This document shows positions 19,698 through 28,410 of a stretch of 64,000 nt of DNA, piece after piece. Below the pieces are notes generated by a model that worked only from the letters and a program-made list of their open reading frames with translations, was not told the DNA's origin and did not search any database. Source of the stretch: Pseudomonas sp. (GTDB lineage: Bacteria; Pseudomonadota; Gammaproteobacteria; Pseudomonadales; Pseudomonadaceae); contig NZ_JAGIBG010000021.1 of the NCBI RefSeq assembly GCF_017744435.1, positions 1-64,000 on the forward strand, read 5' to 3'. A program made the translations under genes and the position numbers. Position 1 is the first letter of the stretch; every line of letters begins with the position of its first letter.

Positions 19698-20368
19698 GGG
19701 CGGGCCTGGGCCAGTTCGGCGCGCATCTTGGCGATGACTTCCTGGTAGTCCGGGGCGTTGAAGATCGCCGAACCGGCCACGAAGGTGTCAGCGCCAGCGG
19801 CGGCGATTTCGCGGATGTTGTTGACGTTGACGCCGCCGTCGATCTCCAGGCGGATATCGCGGCCGCTGGCGTCGATCAGCGCGCGGGCTTCACGCAGCTT
19901 GTCGAGGGTACCAGGGATGAACTTCTGCCCGCCGAAGCCTGGGTTGACGCTCATCAGCAGGACCATGTCGACCTTGTCCATCACGTACTTCAGGGCGTCC
20001 AGGCTGGTGGCCGGGTTGAACACCAGGCCGGCCTTGCAGCCGCCGTCCTTGATCAGTTGCAGCGAGCGGTCGATGTGCTGCGAGGCTTCCGGGTGGAAGG
20101 TGATGTAGGTGGCGCCGGCCTCGATGAAGTCGCCGATGATGCGGTCGACCGGGCTGACCATCAGGTGCACGTCGATCGGTGCGGTCACGCCGTACTTGCG
20201 CAGCGCGGTGCAGACCATCGGGCCGATGGTCAGGTTGGGTACGTAGTGGTTGTCCATGACATCGAAGTGGACGATGTCGGCACCCGCGGCCAGAACCTTG
20301 TCGACGTCTTCGCCCAGACGGGCGAAATCGGCAGAGAGAATGGAGGGGGCAATAGCGTAGGGCTGCAT
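19694..20368 (-). CDS. rpe: Ribulose-phosphate 3-epimerase
   Basis: Interconverts ribulose 5-phosphate and xylulose 5-phosphate in the pentose phosphate pathway. TIM-barrel protein of 224 residues: [49 protein letters not shown] and EIDGGV carry the metal and catalytic residues. ATG 20368 matches the family; the frame opens further upstream into a REP region. First gene of rpe-gph-trpE; the pathway also feeds PRPP and erythrose 4-phosphate used for tryptophan. Confidence 0.96.
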   Translation of the reverse strand: MQPYAIAPSILSADFARLGEDVDKVLAAGADIVHFDVMDNHYVPNLTIGPMVCTALRKYGVTAPIDVHLMVSPVDRIIGDFIEAGATYITFHPEASQHIDRSLQLIKDGGCKAGLVFNPATSLDALKYVMDKVDMVLLMSVNPGFGGQKFIPGTLDKLREARALIDASGRDIRLEIDGGVNVNNIREIAAAGADTFVAGSAIFNAPDYQEVIAKMRAELAQARP

Positions 20369-20443
20369 GGCGCACCTGTTGGCAGAATCACGGTGGCGCG
20401 CATTGTAACTCAGGGAAGCGAATGAGGGCTGATTAGCGTCAAC

Positions 20444-20533
20444 CTGTACTGGCCTCTTCGCGGCTAAAGCCGCTCCCACAGGAGGTATGCGAACCCTGTG
20501 GGAGCGGCTTTAGCCGCGAAGAGGCCGGTACAG
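20444..20533. repeat. REP inverted pair
   Basis: CTGTAC-GGCCTCTTCGCGGC.. on the left is matched by its near-perfect inverse on the right, only about 13 bases apart. The longest-armed REP pair seen here, about 38 bases per arm. Lies between rpe and the end of the ABC transporter operon. Confidence 0.85.
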
Positions 20534-20544
20534 ACAACGCATCA

Positions 20545-21372
20545 TCAGGCAGGTTGTTGAGTCCTGAGTTTCTCGCTACGCCCGCGCAGCCACTCCAGGG
20601 TCAGCAACAGCACCACCGAGAAGGCAATCAGCAGGGTTGCCGCCGCCGCAATGGTCGGGCTGAGGTTCTCGCGAATGCCGCTGAACATCTGCCGCGGCAG
20701 GGTTGCCTGCTCCGGTCCGGCGAGGAACAGCGTCACTACCACTTCGTCGAACGACGTGGCAAAGGCGAACAGCGCCCCCGAGATCACCCCGGGGGCAATC
20801 AGCGGCAAGGTCACCCGACGGAAGGTCAGCAACGGCGAGGCGCCGAGGCTGGCCGCCGCACGTACCAGGTTGTAGTTGAAGCCCTGCAAGGTCGCCGACA
20901 CGGTGATGATGACGAACGGCACACCCAGCACCGCGTGCACCAGGATCAGCGAGATGAAGCTGTTGCCCAGGCCCAGCGGGGCGAAGAACAAGTAGCTGGC
21001 CACGCCGATGATCACCACCGGCACCACCATCGGCGAAATCACCAGCGCCATCACCAGCGACTTGCCCGGAAAATCACCACGGGTCAGGCCGATCGACGCC
21101 AGGGTGCCAAACACCATGGCCAGTACCGTGGCCGCTGGCGCGACGATGATGCTGTTCTTCAGCGCCCGCATCCACTCGGCCGAGGCAAAGAAGTCGTGGT
21201 ACCACTGCAGCGAAAAGCCCTGCAGCGGGTACACCAGGAAGCTGCCGCTGTTGAACGACAGGGGCACGATCACCAGCACCGGCAGCACCAGGAACAACAG
21301 GATCAGGCCGCAGAGGATGCGCAGGGTGTAGAACCACACCCGCTCGACGGGCGACATGTAGGGGCTCAGCAT
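20545..21372 (-). CDS. ABC transporter permease (PotC/PotI type)
   Basis: Inner-membrane permease of 275 residues with about six helices and the EAA loop AAASLGASPLLTFRRVTLPLIAPGV for contact with the ATPase. Similar in type to spermidine/putrescine permeases of the second-subunit class. Last gene of a four-gene operon; starts 11 bases after the other permease. Confidence 0.9.
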   Translation of the reverse strand: MLSPYMSPVERVWFYTLRILCGLILLFLVLPVLVIVPLSFNSGSFLVYPLQGFSLQWYHDFFASAEWMRALKNSIIVAPAATVLAMVFGTLASIGLTRGDFPGKSLVMALVISPMVVPVVIIGVASYLFFAPLGLGNSFISLILVHAVLGVPFVIITVSATLQGFNYNLVRAAASLGASPLLTFRRVTLPLIAPGVISGALFAFATSFDEVVVTLFLAGPEQATLPRQMFSGIRENLSPTIAAAATLLIAFSVVLLLTLEWLRGRSEKLRTQQPA

Positions 21373-21383
21373 CTCAAGGCTCC

Positions 21384-22631
21384 TCAGCTCAGGCGCAGGC
21401 GGCTGGCGCCGACCAGCCAGCTATAGATCAGGTACAGCAGCACGGTCGCCAGCAGCAACAGCCCGCCCAGCGCGGTGGCCATGCCCCAGTTGATGCTGGT
21501 GTTGGTGTAGAAGGCGACGAAGTAGCTGACCATCTGGTCGTTCGGGCTGCCGAGCAGTGCCGGGGTGATGTAGTAGCCGATGGCCAGGATGAACACCAGC
21601 AGGCAACCGGCACCCACGCCGGCATAAGTCTGCGGGAAGTACACCCGCCAGAAGCTGGCGAACGGGTGGCAGCCCAGCGAAATCGCCGCACGCATGTAGC
21701 TCGGCGAAATGCCTTTCATCACGCTGTACAGCGGCAGGATCATGAACGGCAGCAGGATATGCACCATCGAGATGTACACGCCGGTGCGGTTGAACACCAG
21801 TTCCAGCGGCTGGTCGATGATGCCCATCGCCATCAGCGCGCTGTTGATCAAACCGCCGGACTGCAGCAGCACGATCCATGCGGCCACCCGCACCAGGATC
21901 GAAGTCCAGAACGGCAGCAGCACCAGAATCATCAGCAGGTTGCTCTGCCGGGTCGGCAGGTTGGCCAGCAGGTAGGCCAGCGGATAGGCCAGTACCAGGC
22001 AGATGGCGGTGATCACCACACCCATCCACAGGGTGCGGGCAAAGATATCCAGGTAGATGGCCTGGTCGGGGGTGGCCTTGGCCAGCTCGCCAAGGTCATC
22101 GATACGGTGGTCGAGCGAAGCCAGCAGGTAGAACGAGGTCACCGAACTGGTATTGCGGCGGATCGCCTGCCAGTAGGCCGGGTCGCCCCAACGTTCGTCG
22201 AGCGCCTGCAAGGCATCTTTATACGAGGCAGGTTCGGCCTTGAACGGCAGCGCCCGTGCAGTCTTGGCCAGCAGGCTGCGGTAGCCGGCCAGTTCCATGT
22301 TCAAGCGTTTGGAGAGGTCGCCCAGGGTCTGGTTCTTGCGCGACTCGGCCAGGTCCTGGCTCAACGCCTTGTAGACGTCTTCGCCGGGCAGGCTCTTGCC
22401 GTCCCACTGGCTGATCACCCCGACCGTGCGCGGCAGGCCGCCGACCACTTCCGGGTTGCCGACGCTCTTGTACAGCAGCGCCGCGATCGGCACCAGGAAC
22501 ACCAGCAGGAGAAACAGCGCCAGCGGCGCGATCAACGCCTGCGCCTTCCAGCGGTTGACCCGCTCGGCATGCTTGAGGCGCTGCTTGAGACTTGGACCTG
22601 CGCCTTCGTTGAGGGGCACTGCAATGGCCAT
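21384..22631 (-). CDS. ABC transporter permease (PotB/PotH type) with large periplasmic insert
   Basis: Permease of 415 residues, longer than the usual 280-300 of this class. After the first helix (about residues 28-48) there is a polar region of roughly 150 residues (GKSLPGEDVYKALSQDL.. to ..DDLGELAKATPDQ) before the permease core with the EAA loop AAISLGCHPFASFWRVYFPQTYAG. The insert probably sits in the periplasm and may meet the binding protein. ATG 22631 has GGAGTT upstream; the frame continues to 22712 into a REP element. Confidence 0.88.
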   Translation of the reverse strand: MAIAVPLNEGAGPSLKQRLKHAERVNRWKAQALIAPLALFLLLVFLVPIAALLYKSVGNPEVVGGLPRTVGVISQWDGKSLPGEDVYKALSQDLAESRKNQTLGDLSKRLNMELAGYRSLLAKTARALPFKAEPASYKDALQALDERWGDPAYWQAIRRNTSSVTSFYLLASLDHRIDDLGELAKATPDQAIYLDIFARTLWMGVVITAICLVLAYPLAYLLANLPTRQSNLLMILVLLPFWTSILVRVAAWIVLLQSGGLINSALMAMGIIDQPLELVFNRTGVYISMVHILLPFMILPLYSVMKGISPSYMRAAISLGCHPFASFWRVYFPQTYAGVGAGCLLVFILAIGYYITPALLGSPNDQMVSYFVAFYTNTSINWGMATALGGLLLLATVLLYLIYSWLVGASRLRLS

Positions 22632-22659
22632 GGCGAACTCCGCGATACAGGCTGAAATT

Positions 22660-22779
22660 GGGGCTGCTACGCAGCCTATCGCCGGCAAGCCCGGCTCCCA
22701 CAGGTATTGCACTGGCTCCGGGGATTGTGCGATCCCTGTGGGAGCCGGCTTGCCGGCGATGGGCCGCAGAGCGGCCCCC
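22660..22779. repeat. REP inverted pair inside an ABC operon
   Basis: Facing REP arms (22678-22703 and 22734-22760, CGCCGGCAAGCCCGGCTCCCACAGG type) with outer hairpins on both sides. It sits between the binding-protein gene and the first permease gene of one operon, where it could stabilise the upstream message and give more binding protein than permease. Confidence 0.85.
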
Positions 22780-22792
22780 GCTTCCCGGGTTG

Positions 22793-23827
22793 TTACTTCT
22801 TCGCCGCCCAGGCGTTGAAGCGTTGCTCCAGCTGCTCGCTGTTGTCGGCCCAGAAGGCCACGTCGATCTGCACCTGGTTGGCGATGTTCTCAGGCGTGGT
22901 CGGCATGTCTTTCTTCACCGCGTCGGCCAGCAGCGGTACGGCCTTGGAGTTGGCCGGGCCGTAGGCGATGTTCTCGGAGTAGGTCTTCTGCTGCTCTGGC
23001 TGCACGGTGTAGGCAATGAACTTCTTCGCCTCTTCCACATCCTTGGCGCCCTTCGGGATCGCCCAGGCGTCGAAGTCGTAGATGCCGCCGTTCCATACCA
23101 CCTTGAGGTTGCTCTCTTTCTGCACTGCAGCGATGCGGCCGTTGTAGGCCGAGCTCATGACCACGTCCCCCGAGGCCAGGTACTGGGGTGGCTGGGCGCC
23201 GGCTTCCCACCACTGGATGCTCGGCTTGAGCTCGTCGAGCTTCTTGAAGGCGCGATCCACGCCCTCCTTGGTGCCCAGCACCTGATACACATCCTTCGGC
23301 GCAACGCCGTCGGCCATCAGGGCGAACTCGAGGGTGTACTTGGCGCCTTTGCGCAGGCCACGCTTGCCCGGGAATTTCTTGGTGTCCCAGAAGTCGGCCC
23401 AGCTGGTGGGTGCGGTCTTCAGCTTGTCAGCGTTGTAGGCCAGCACCGTGGACCAGACGAAGAAGCCCACGCCGCAAGGCTGGATGGCGCCCTTCACATA
23501 ATCGGATTCATTGCCGAACAGGGCCGGGTCGAGTTCTTCGAACATGCCTTCGTCGCAACCTCGAGCCAATTCTGGCGACTCCACCTCCACCAGGTTCCAC
23601 GACACGCTATTGGTGTCGACCATGGCTTTGACCTTGGCCATTTCACCGTTGTACTCGCCTGCGACGATCTTGCCCTTGCCGGCCTTCTCCCATGGCTCGT
23701 AGAACGCCTTGACCTGGGCCGCCTTGTTGGCACCGCCGAAGGAGACCACGGTCAGGTCCGCCGCCATGCTCTGGCCAGCGGCGCACAGGCCGAGGGCCAG
23801 GGCGGTCAGTTTCAACTGCTTGCGCAT
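22793..23827 (-). CDS. Polyamine-type ABC transporter substrate-binding protein
   Basis: Periplasmic protein of 344 residues with a clear signal peptide ending AAGQSMAA. The start of the mature chain, DLTVVSFGGANKAAQVKAFYEPWEK, and WNLVEVESPEL resemble the PotD/PotF-like family. The ligand cannot be fixed from sequence; a polyamine or related amine is likely from the family and the transporter set. Start ATG 23827, with GGAGAGAA upstream. Sits between the ATPase and permease genes. Confidence 0.9.
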   Translation of the reverse strand: MRKQLKLTALALGLCAAGQSMAADLTVVSFGGANKAAQVKAFYEPWEKAGKGKIVAGEYNGEMAKVKAMVDTNSVSWNLVEVESPELARGCDEGMFEELDPALFGNESDYVKGAIQPCGVGFFVWSTVLAYNADKLKTAPTSWADFWDTKKFPGKRGLRKGAKYTLEFALMADGVAPKDVYQVLGTKEGVDRAFKKLDELKPSIQWWEAGAQPPQYLASGDVVMSSAYNGRIAAVQKESNLKVVWNGGIYDFDAWAIPKGAKDVEEAKKFIAYTVQPEQQKTYSENIAYGPANSKAVPLLADAVKKDMPTTPENIANQVQIDVAFWADNSEQLEQRFNAWAAKK

Positions 23828-23867
23828 TATTATTCTCTCCACAGTACAGGGTTGGTGAAGCAATCCA

Positions 23868-24992
23868 TCAGTGGGCTTCGGCAATCGGATCGAGCGCGCG
23901 GGCGTGCTCCACCTCCCAGCCCAGCGGTACCACATCGCCCACGGCCAGCGCCGGGTCGAGCTCGGCGATCGGCTGCTTCACGAAGAAGTCGGCCTTGCCG
24001 CAGACTTCCAGGCGCACCCGTACGTGGTCGCCCAGGTAGATGAACTCGGCCACGCGGCCAGAGAAGCGGTTGACGCAGCTTTCGCTGTGGCCGTTGAGGC
24101 GCACGCGCTCGGGGCGTACCGACAGGGTCACCGGCTCGCCAGCCTGGCCGACGTTCACCGCCAGCGCCTCGACCCGCTCGCCACGCGCCAGCTGCACCTG
24201 GCAACGCTTGCCATCGCTGGCCAGCAGGGTGCCGTTGATGCGGTTGTTCTCGCCGATGAAGTTGGCAACGAAGGTGTTGCAGGGTTCTTCATAGAGGGTG
24301 CGCGGGTCGGCGATCTGCTGGATCTCGCCCTGGTGGAACACCGCCACGCGGTCGGACATGGTCAGCGCCTCACCCTGGTCGTGGGTCACGTAGACCACGG
24401 TCACGCCCAGGCGCTGGTGGATGTGCTTGATCTCCATCTGCATGTGTTCACGCAGCTGCTTGTCGAGGGCGCCCAGCGGCTCGTCCATCAGCACCAGCTG
24501 AGGTTCGAACACCAGCGCCCGGGCCAGTGCCACACGCTGCTGCTGACCGCCAGAAAGCTGGCCGGGGTAGCGCTTGGCGAAGGCATCGAGCTGGACCATG
24601 TTCAGCACCCGCTTGACCCGCTCGCTGATGTCGGTCTTGCTCAGGCCACGCACGGTCAGCGGGAAAGCCAGGTTCTCGGCCACGGTCATGTGCGGGAACA
24701 GTGCGTAGTTCTGGAACACCATGCCGATATCGCGCTTGTGCGGCGGCACGTTGTTGATCGAACGCCCGGCCAGCTGGATCTCACCGGCGGTAGGGGTTTC
24801 GAAACCGGCCAGCATCATCAGGCTGGTGGTCTTGCCCGAGCCGGAGGGGCCGAGCAGGGTGAGGAATTCACCCTTGCGAATGTCCAGGTTGAGGTCTTTG
24901 ACGATCAGCGACTCGCCGTCGTAGCTCTTCTGCACACCACGGAAGCTGACCAGCGTCTCGCCGGTGGCAGCGTTCGAATTCGCCTCGCTCAT
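23868..24992 (-). CDS. ABC transporter ATP-binding protein (PotA type)
   Basis: ATPase of 374 residues: Walker A GPSGSGKTTSLMMLAGF, Q-loop QNYALFPHMTV, signature LSGGQQQRVALARAL, Walker B LVLMDEPLGALD, then a C-terminal TOBE domain (VTLSVRPERVRLNG). The PotA-like layout supports a polyamine-type importer. Start ATG 24992 (MSEANSNAATGETLV), preceded by AAGGTGCAGGC; the frame to 25085 has no support. First gene of the operon. The divergent-free gap 24993-25287 holds only a REP pair and the operon promoter region. Confidence 0.93.
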   Translation of the reverse strand: MSEANSNAATGETLVSFRGVQKSYDGESLIVKDLNLDIRKGEFLTLLGPSGSGKTTSLMMLAGFETPTAGEIQLAGRSINNVPPHKRDIGMVFQNYALFPHMTVAENLAFPLTVRGLSKTDISERVKRVLNMVQLDAFAKRYPGQLSGGQQQRVALARALVFEPQLVLMDEPLGALDKQLREHMQMEIKHIHQRLGVTVVYVTHDQGEALTMSDRVAVFHQGEIQQIADPRTLYEEPCNTFVANFIGENNRINGTLLASDGKRCQVQLARGERVEALAVNVGQAGEPVTLSVRPERVRLNGHSESCVNRFSGRVAEFIYLGDHVRVRLEVCGKADFFVKQPIAELDPALAVGDVVPLGWEVEHARALDPIAEAH

Positions 24993-25151
24993 GCCTGCAC
25001 CTTCTTGTTGGAATGACTGCGTAGGCGAAAGAGTAGAAGAGCCGCAAGCGCCCGGAAATCGGCGGTACTGAGAGAATGCCATCATCCGGTTGGAAGGTTG
25101 ACTGTAGGGATTGCCCTACAAGAGCGGCGCTTTCAGCACAGACATTAATCT

Positions 25152-25244
25152 CTGTGGGAGCGGGTTCACCCGCGAAGAGGCCAGTCCAGGCACCGTGCAA
25201 ATGGCAGGCCAGACCCTTTCGCGGGTAAACCCGCTCCCACAGGG
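25152..25244. repeat. REP inverted pair with reversed polarity
   Basis: Unit 25152-25182 (CTGTGGGAGCGGG.. ..GAAGAGGCC) and unit 25207-25244 (GGCC..GCGGGTAAACCCGCTCCCACAGGG). Here the CTGTGGGAG ends point outward, opposite to the other pairs in this window where they face inward. Confidence 0.8.
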
Positions 25245-25287
25245 TTCGGCGCCGTACAGGAAATGGCAGCTGTCGCAATCAGAACAG

Positions 25288-25917
25288 TCAGACCAGCTTG
25301 TGCTCCATGGCGTACTTCACCAGTTCCGCCAGCGAATTGACCTTGAGCTTCTGCATCAGCCTGGCCTTGTGGGTGCTGATGGTCTTGCTCGACAGCGCCA
25401 GCTGCTGGGCGATGTCGTTGACGTTGGCGCCCTGGGCCAGGCGCTCGAACACCGAGAACTCGCGTTCCGACAACAGCGTGTGCAGTGGCCGGGTTTCGGT
25501 CAGGCCTACCTCGAAGACCATGCGGTCGGCCAGTGCCGGGTCGATATAGCGCCCGCCGCCTGCCACCCGGCGAATCGCCGTGAGCAACAGGGCCGGGTCG
25601 CTGTCCTTGGTCGCATAGCCCGCAGCGCCCGCCTTAAGCGCACGGGCCGCCATCTGCGCCTCATCGTGCATCGACAGCATCAGGATCGCCGGGGCATCGT
25701 TCAGCGCGCGGATACGCGGGATCGCCTCCAGGCCGTTCACCCCCGGCATGGAGATATCCAGCAACACCACCTCGCAAGGTGTGTGGCGCAAGGTCTCGAG
25801 CAATTGCTCGCCATTCCCGGCCTCCCCCGCCACCTGCATGTCCTTGGCCAGGCCGATCAACTGCTTGATGCCTTCCCGGACAATGGTGTGGTCTTCGGCC
25901 ACCAGCACTCGAATCAC
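25288..25917 (-). CDS. LuxR/NarL-type response regulator
   Basis: Two-component regulator of 209 residues. Receiver domain with Asp-54 in VLLDISMPGV and the acidic pair near residues 8-9; C-terminal LuxR helix-turn-helix (LSEREFSVFERLAQGANVNDIAQQLALSSKTISTHKARLMQKL). It starts 10 bases after the sensor kinase gene, so the pair should be cognate. The polyamine-type ABC operon lies directly downstream on the same strand and is a plausible target; that is an inference from position. Confidence 0.92.
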   Translation of the reverse strand: MIRVLVAEDHTIVREGIKQLIGLAKDMQVAGEAGNGEQLLETLRHTPCEVVLLDISMPGVNGLEAIPRIRALNDAPAILMLSMHDEAQMAARALKAGAAGYATKDSDPALLLTAIRRVAGGGRYIDPALADRMVFEVGLTETRPLHTLLSEREFSVFERLAQGANVNDIAQQLALSSKTISTHKARLMQKLKVNSLAELVKYAMEHKLV

Positions 25918-25927
25918 GCTCGCTCTC

Positions 25928-28315
25928 CTACTTCAAGGGAATGGCCACGCTCAGGCTGGTGCCCTCGCCTGGTTCACTGTCCAGCGCCATGCTGCCACCG
26001 AGCATCAGCACCCGCTCACGCACGCCCACCAGGCCGAACGACGTCGGCCTGGGCTGATCCCGGCAGAAGCCGGTGCCATCGTCACTGACCGTCATGCGCA
26101 GTTGCCCGTCTTCACGCACCAGCTCGATCTCAACGCTGTGTGCCTGCGCATGGCGCATCACGTTGGTCAACGCCTCCTGCAGGATGCGGAACAGGCCGAT
26201 GGCCTTGGCATCGCTCAATGCTGGCAGATTATCCGGTACCTGTACCAGACACGGTATCTGCGTGCGCGCTTCGAAGCGCCGCGCCTGCCATTCGATGGCC
26301 GAGGCGATGCCCGCGTCGAGGATCGGTGGACGTAGCGCGGTGGCGACGTCGCGCACCAGCTGGAACAACTGGGCGATCAGGCGCTTCATGCTGCCCAGGC
26401 GCTCGTGCAGGCCAGGGTCCAGTTCGGCAAAAGCCAGCTCGCACATCGACACTTCCAGCTTGAGCACGGTCAGCATCTGCCCCAGCTCATCGTGCACTTC
26501 ACGGGCGATACGGGCCTTTTCTTCTTCGCGCACGCTCTCCAGGTGCGCCGACAACTCGCGCAGCTGCTCCTGCGACTGGGCCAACGCCAGCTCGGCGCGC
26601 TTGCCTTGGGTGATGTCCCAGACGACACCGTCCCAGGCCACCCGGCCATTGGGCAAACGCCGGGCACTGGCCTTGATGTCGGCCCAGCGCTGCTCGCCCT
26701 GGCGGGTGAGGATGCGCCCTTGCCACGACCAGTCCTGATCGCTGGCAATGGCCAGGTCCTGCACCTGGTGATAGTCGGCCCGATCGTCTGGATGAACGAG
26801 ATTGCGCAAACCCATCAGTGGGTGCTGGATCTGCGCGGGCGTGTAGCCGACCAGTGCCTCGCTGCCCTCGCTGATGTAAGGAAATTCCGGCTCACCTTCG
26901 GCAGGTGCCGGCTCAAGGCGGAACACCAGGCCCGGAACGTTGCCGGCGATGCCCTTGAGCCGCGCCTCGCTTTCGCGCAAGGCCGCCAGGGCGCGATGGC
27001 GCTCGGTGACATCGGCGAGGTACACCACCAGGTATTCGGCATCGCGAAAACGCAGGAAACTGAGCGACAGTTCCACCGGCAGCAAGCTGCCGTCGGCGCG
27101 CCGGCACTGGGTTTCGAATTGCCGGGCACCGCCATCGCCGGCACGGGCGCCCTTCCACAGTTCGAGCCAGCGGTCCATGGTCAGGTTCGGCTCGAAGTCG
27201 ATCAGCGGGCGCTCCAGCAGCTCGGCCTCGGCATAGCCGAGCATGTGCTCCACCGCATGGTTGGCGTAGCGTACATGGCTGTCCCAGTTGACCCAGAGAA
27301 TGCCCACCGTGCTCTGATCGATGGCGAACTGGCTCAGGCGCAGCGCCTCTTCGCGCCCCTGCCGTTCGGTCAGGCTTTCCCGCGTGGCCAGCAAGCTGCG
27401 CTCCAGCTGGCGTTGCTGCCGACGCTGCCACACCAGCGTGGCCAGGGCGCACAGCAGCAACATGCCGAACAGCAAGGCCAGGTTCTGCCAGAAGCCAGGC
27501 GACTCGCTCAAGCGCGGGTATTTAGGCTGCAACCAACGCTGGTGAAGTTGTTCCAGCTCCTTGGCCGGCATGGCCTGCAGCCCGCGTTCGAGCACATCGG
27601 CAAGCACCGGCCAGTCGCGTCGCGAACCCACCCGCAGCAATTGCGGCAAGCCGATATCACCCACCACCACCAGCTCGGCGAACTCACTTTCCCGCGACAG
27701 CCGACTCAGCTGTGCCTCATCGAGCACGGCGTAACTGGCCTGGCCACCGACCACCAGTTGCAAGGCCTCGCGCTCGCTGGGCACGCCCTGAAGATTGAGG
27801 CCGCTGTAATTGCCGCGCAGATAGTCGGCAAGGGCGCCGGGCATGCGCACTGCGACGCGGGTTTCAGCATCGAGCTTTTCCAGCTCCACGGCCATCGCCC
27901 CGGTACGCGGCCCCACCACCAGCTGCGGTACCCGCATGTAAGGGTCGCTGAACAGCCACAGGCGCAGGCTGGCCGGTGTTTGCGTCAGTCCCGGGGCGAA
28001 ATCGATTTCCCCCGCCTGCAAGGCATGCTCAAGGCCGGCCTGGTCGGTGAAGTTGCGCCAGGTCAGGTCCAGGCCCAGCGCTTGCCCCAGCCAGTTCACC
28101 AACTCGACGTTGGCGCCGTAAAGCTGCTGCAGGCGGCGGTCGAACTGTGCGTAGGGCGCCTGCAGCACCAGGCCGACACGCAGGCTGCGATGACTGTCGA
28201 GCCATTGCTGCTGGGCAGGCTCCAGCGTCACCGCTGGCGGCACTTCCGGCCGTGCCAAGGCGATCAAGGGCAGGCACAACCAGCCGATAACCAACAGGCG
28301 ACGCAATCGCTTCAT
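25928..28315 (-). CDS. Sensor histidine kinase with periplasmic solute-binding domain and PAS domains
   Basis: Membrane kinase of 795 residues. Signal peptide ends about ALA (residue 21); residues 25-265 form a SBP_bac_3-like domain, single here; a helix at about 278-298 crosses the membrane; two PAS domains follow (about 325-445 and 455-575, the second with a PAC-like WADIKASARRLPNG); then a HisKA_3 domain with the phospho-acceptor His near 608 (AREVHDELGQML) and an HATPase domain (QEALTNVMRHAQAH, DDGTGF). NarX-type C-terminus fits the LuxR partner next to it. The periplasmic domain suggests sensing a small amine or amino acid. Confidence 0.92.
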   Translation of the reverse strand: MKRLRRLLVIGWLCLPLIALARPEVPPAVTLEPAQQQWLDSHRSLRVGLVLQAPYAQFDRRLQQLYGANVELVNWLGQALGLDLTWRNFTDQAGLEHALQAGEIDFAPGLTQTPASLRLWLFSDPYMRVPQLVVGPRTGAMAVELEKLDAETRVAVRMPGALADYLRGNYSGLNLQGVPSEREALQLVVGGQASYAVLDEAQLSRLSRESEFAELVVVGDIGLPQLLRVGSRRDWPVLADVLERGLQAMPAKELEQLHQRWLQPKYPRLSESPGFWQNLALLFGMLLLCALATLVWQRRQQRQLERSLLATRESLTERQGREEALRLSQFAIDQSTVGILWVNWDSHVRYANHAVEHMLGYAEAELLERPLIDFEPNLTMDRWLELWKGARAGDGGARQFETQCRRADGSLLPVELSLSFLRFRDAEYLVVYLADVTERHRALAALRESEARLKGIAGNVPGLVFRLEPAPAEGEPEFPYISEGSEALVGYTPAQIQHPLMGLRNLVHPDDRADYHQVQDLAIASDQDWSWQGRILTRQGEQRWADIKASARRLPNGRVAWDGVVWDITQGKRAELALAQSQEQLRELSAHLESVREEEKARIAREVHDELGQMLTVLKLEVSMCELAFAELDPGLHERLGSMKRLIAQLFQLVRDVATALRPPILDAGIASAIEWQARRFEARTQIPCLVQVPDNLPALSDAKAIGLFRILQEALTNVMRHAQAHSVEIELVREDGQLRMTVSDDGTGFCRDQPRPTSFGLVGVRERVLMLGGSMALDSEPGEGTSLSVAIPLK

Positions 28316-28410
28316 CTACACGCTCGTCTTGGCAAGGGCGCCCATGCAGCATGGCCGCCGCGGGCAAATACTATTAGGCTGCCGGTATCATTCTGGCCTT
28401 GGGTTGATTC

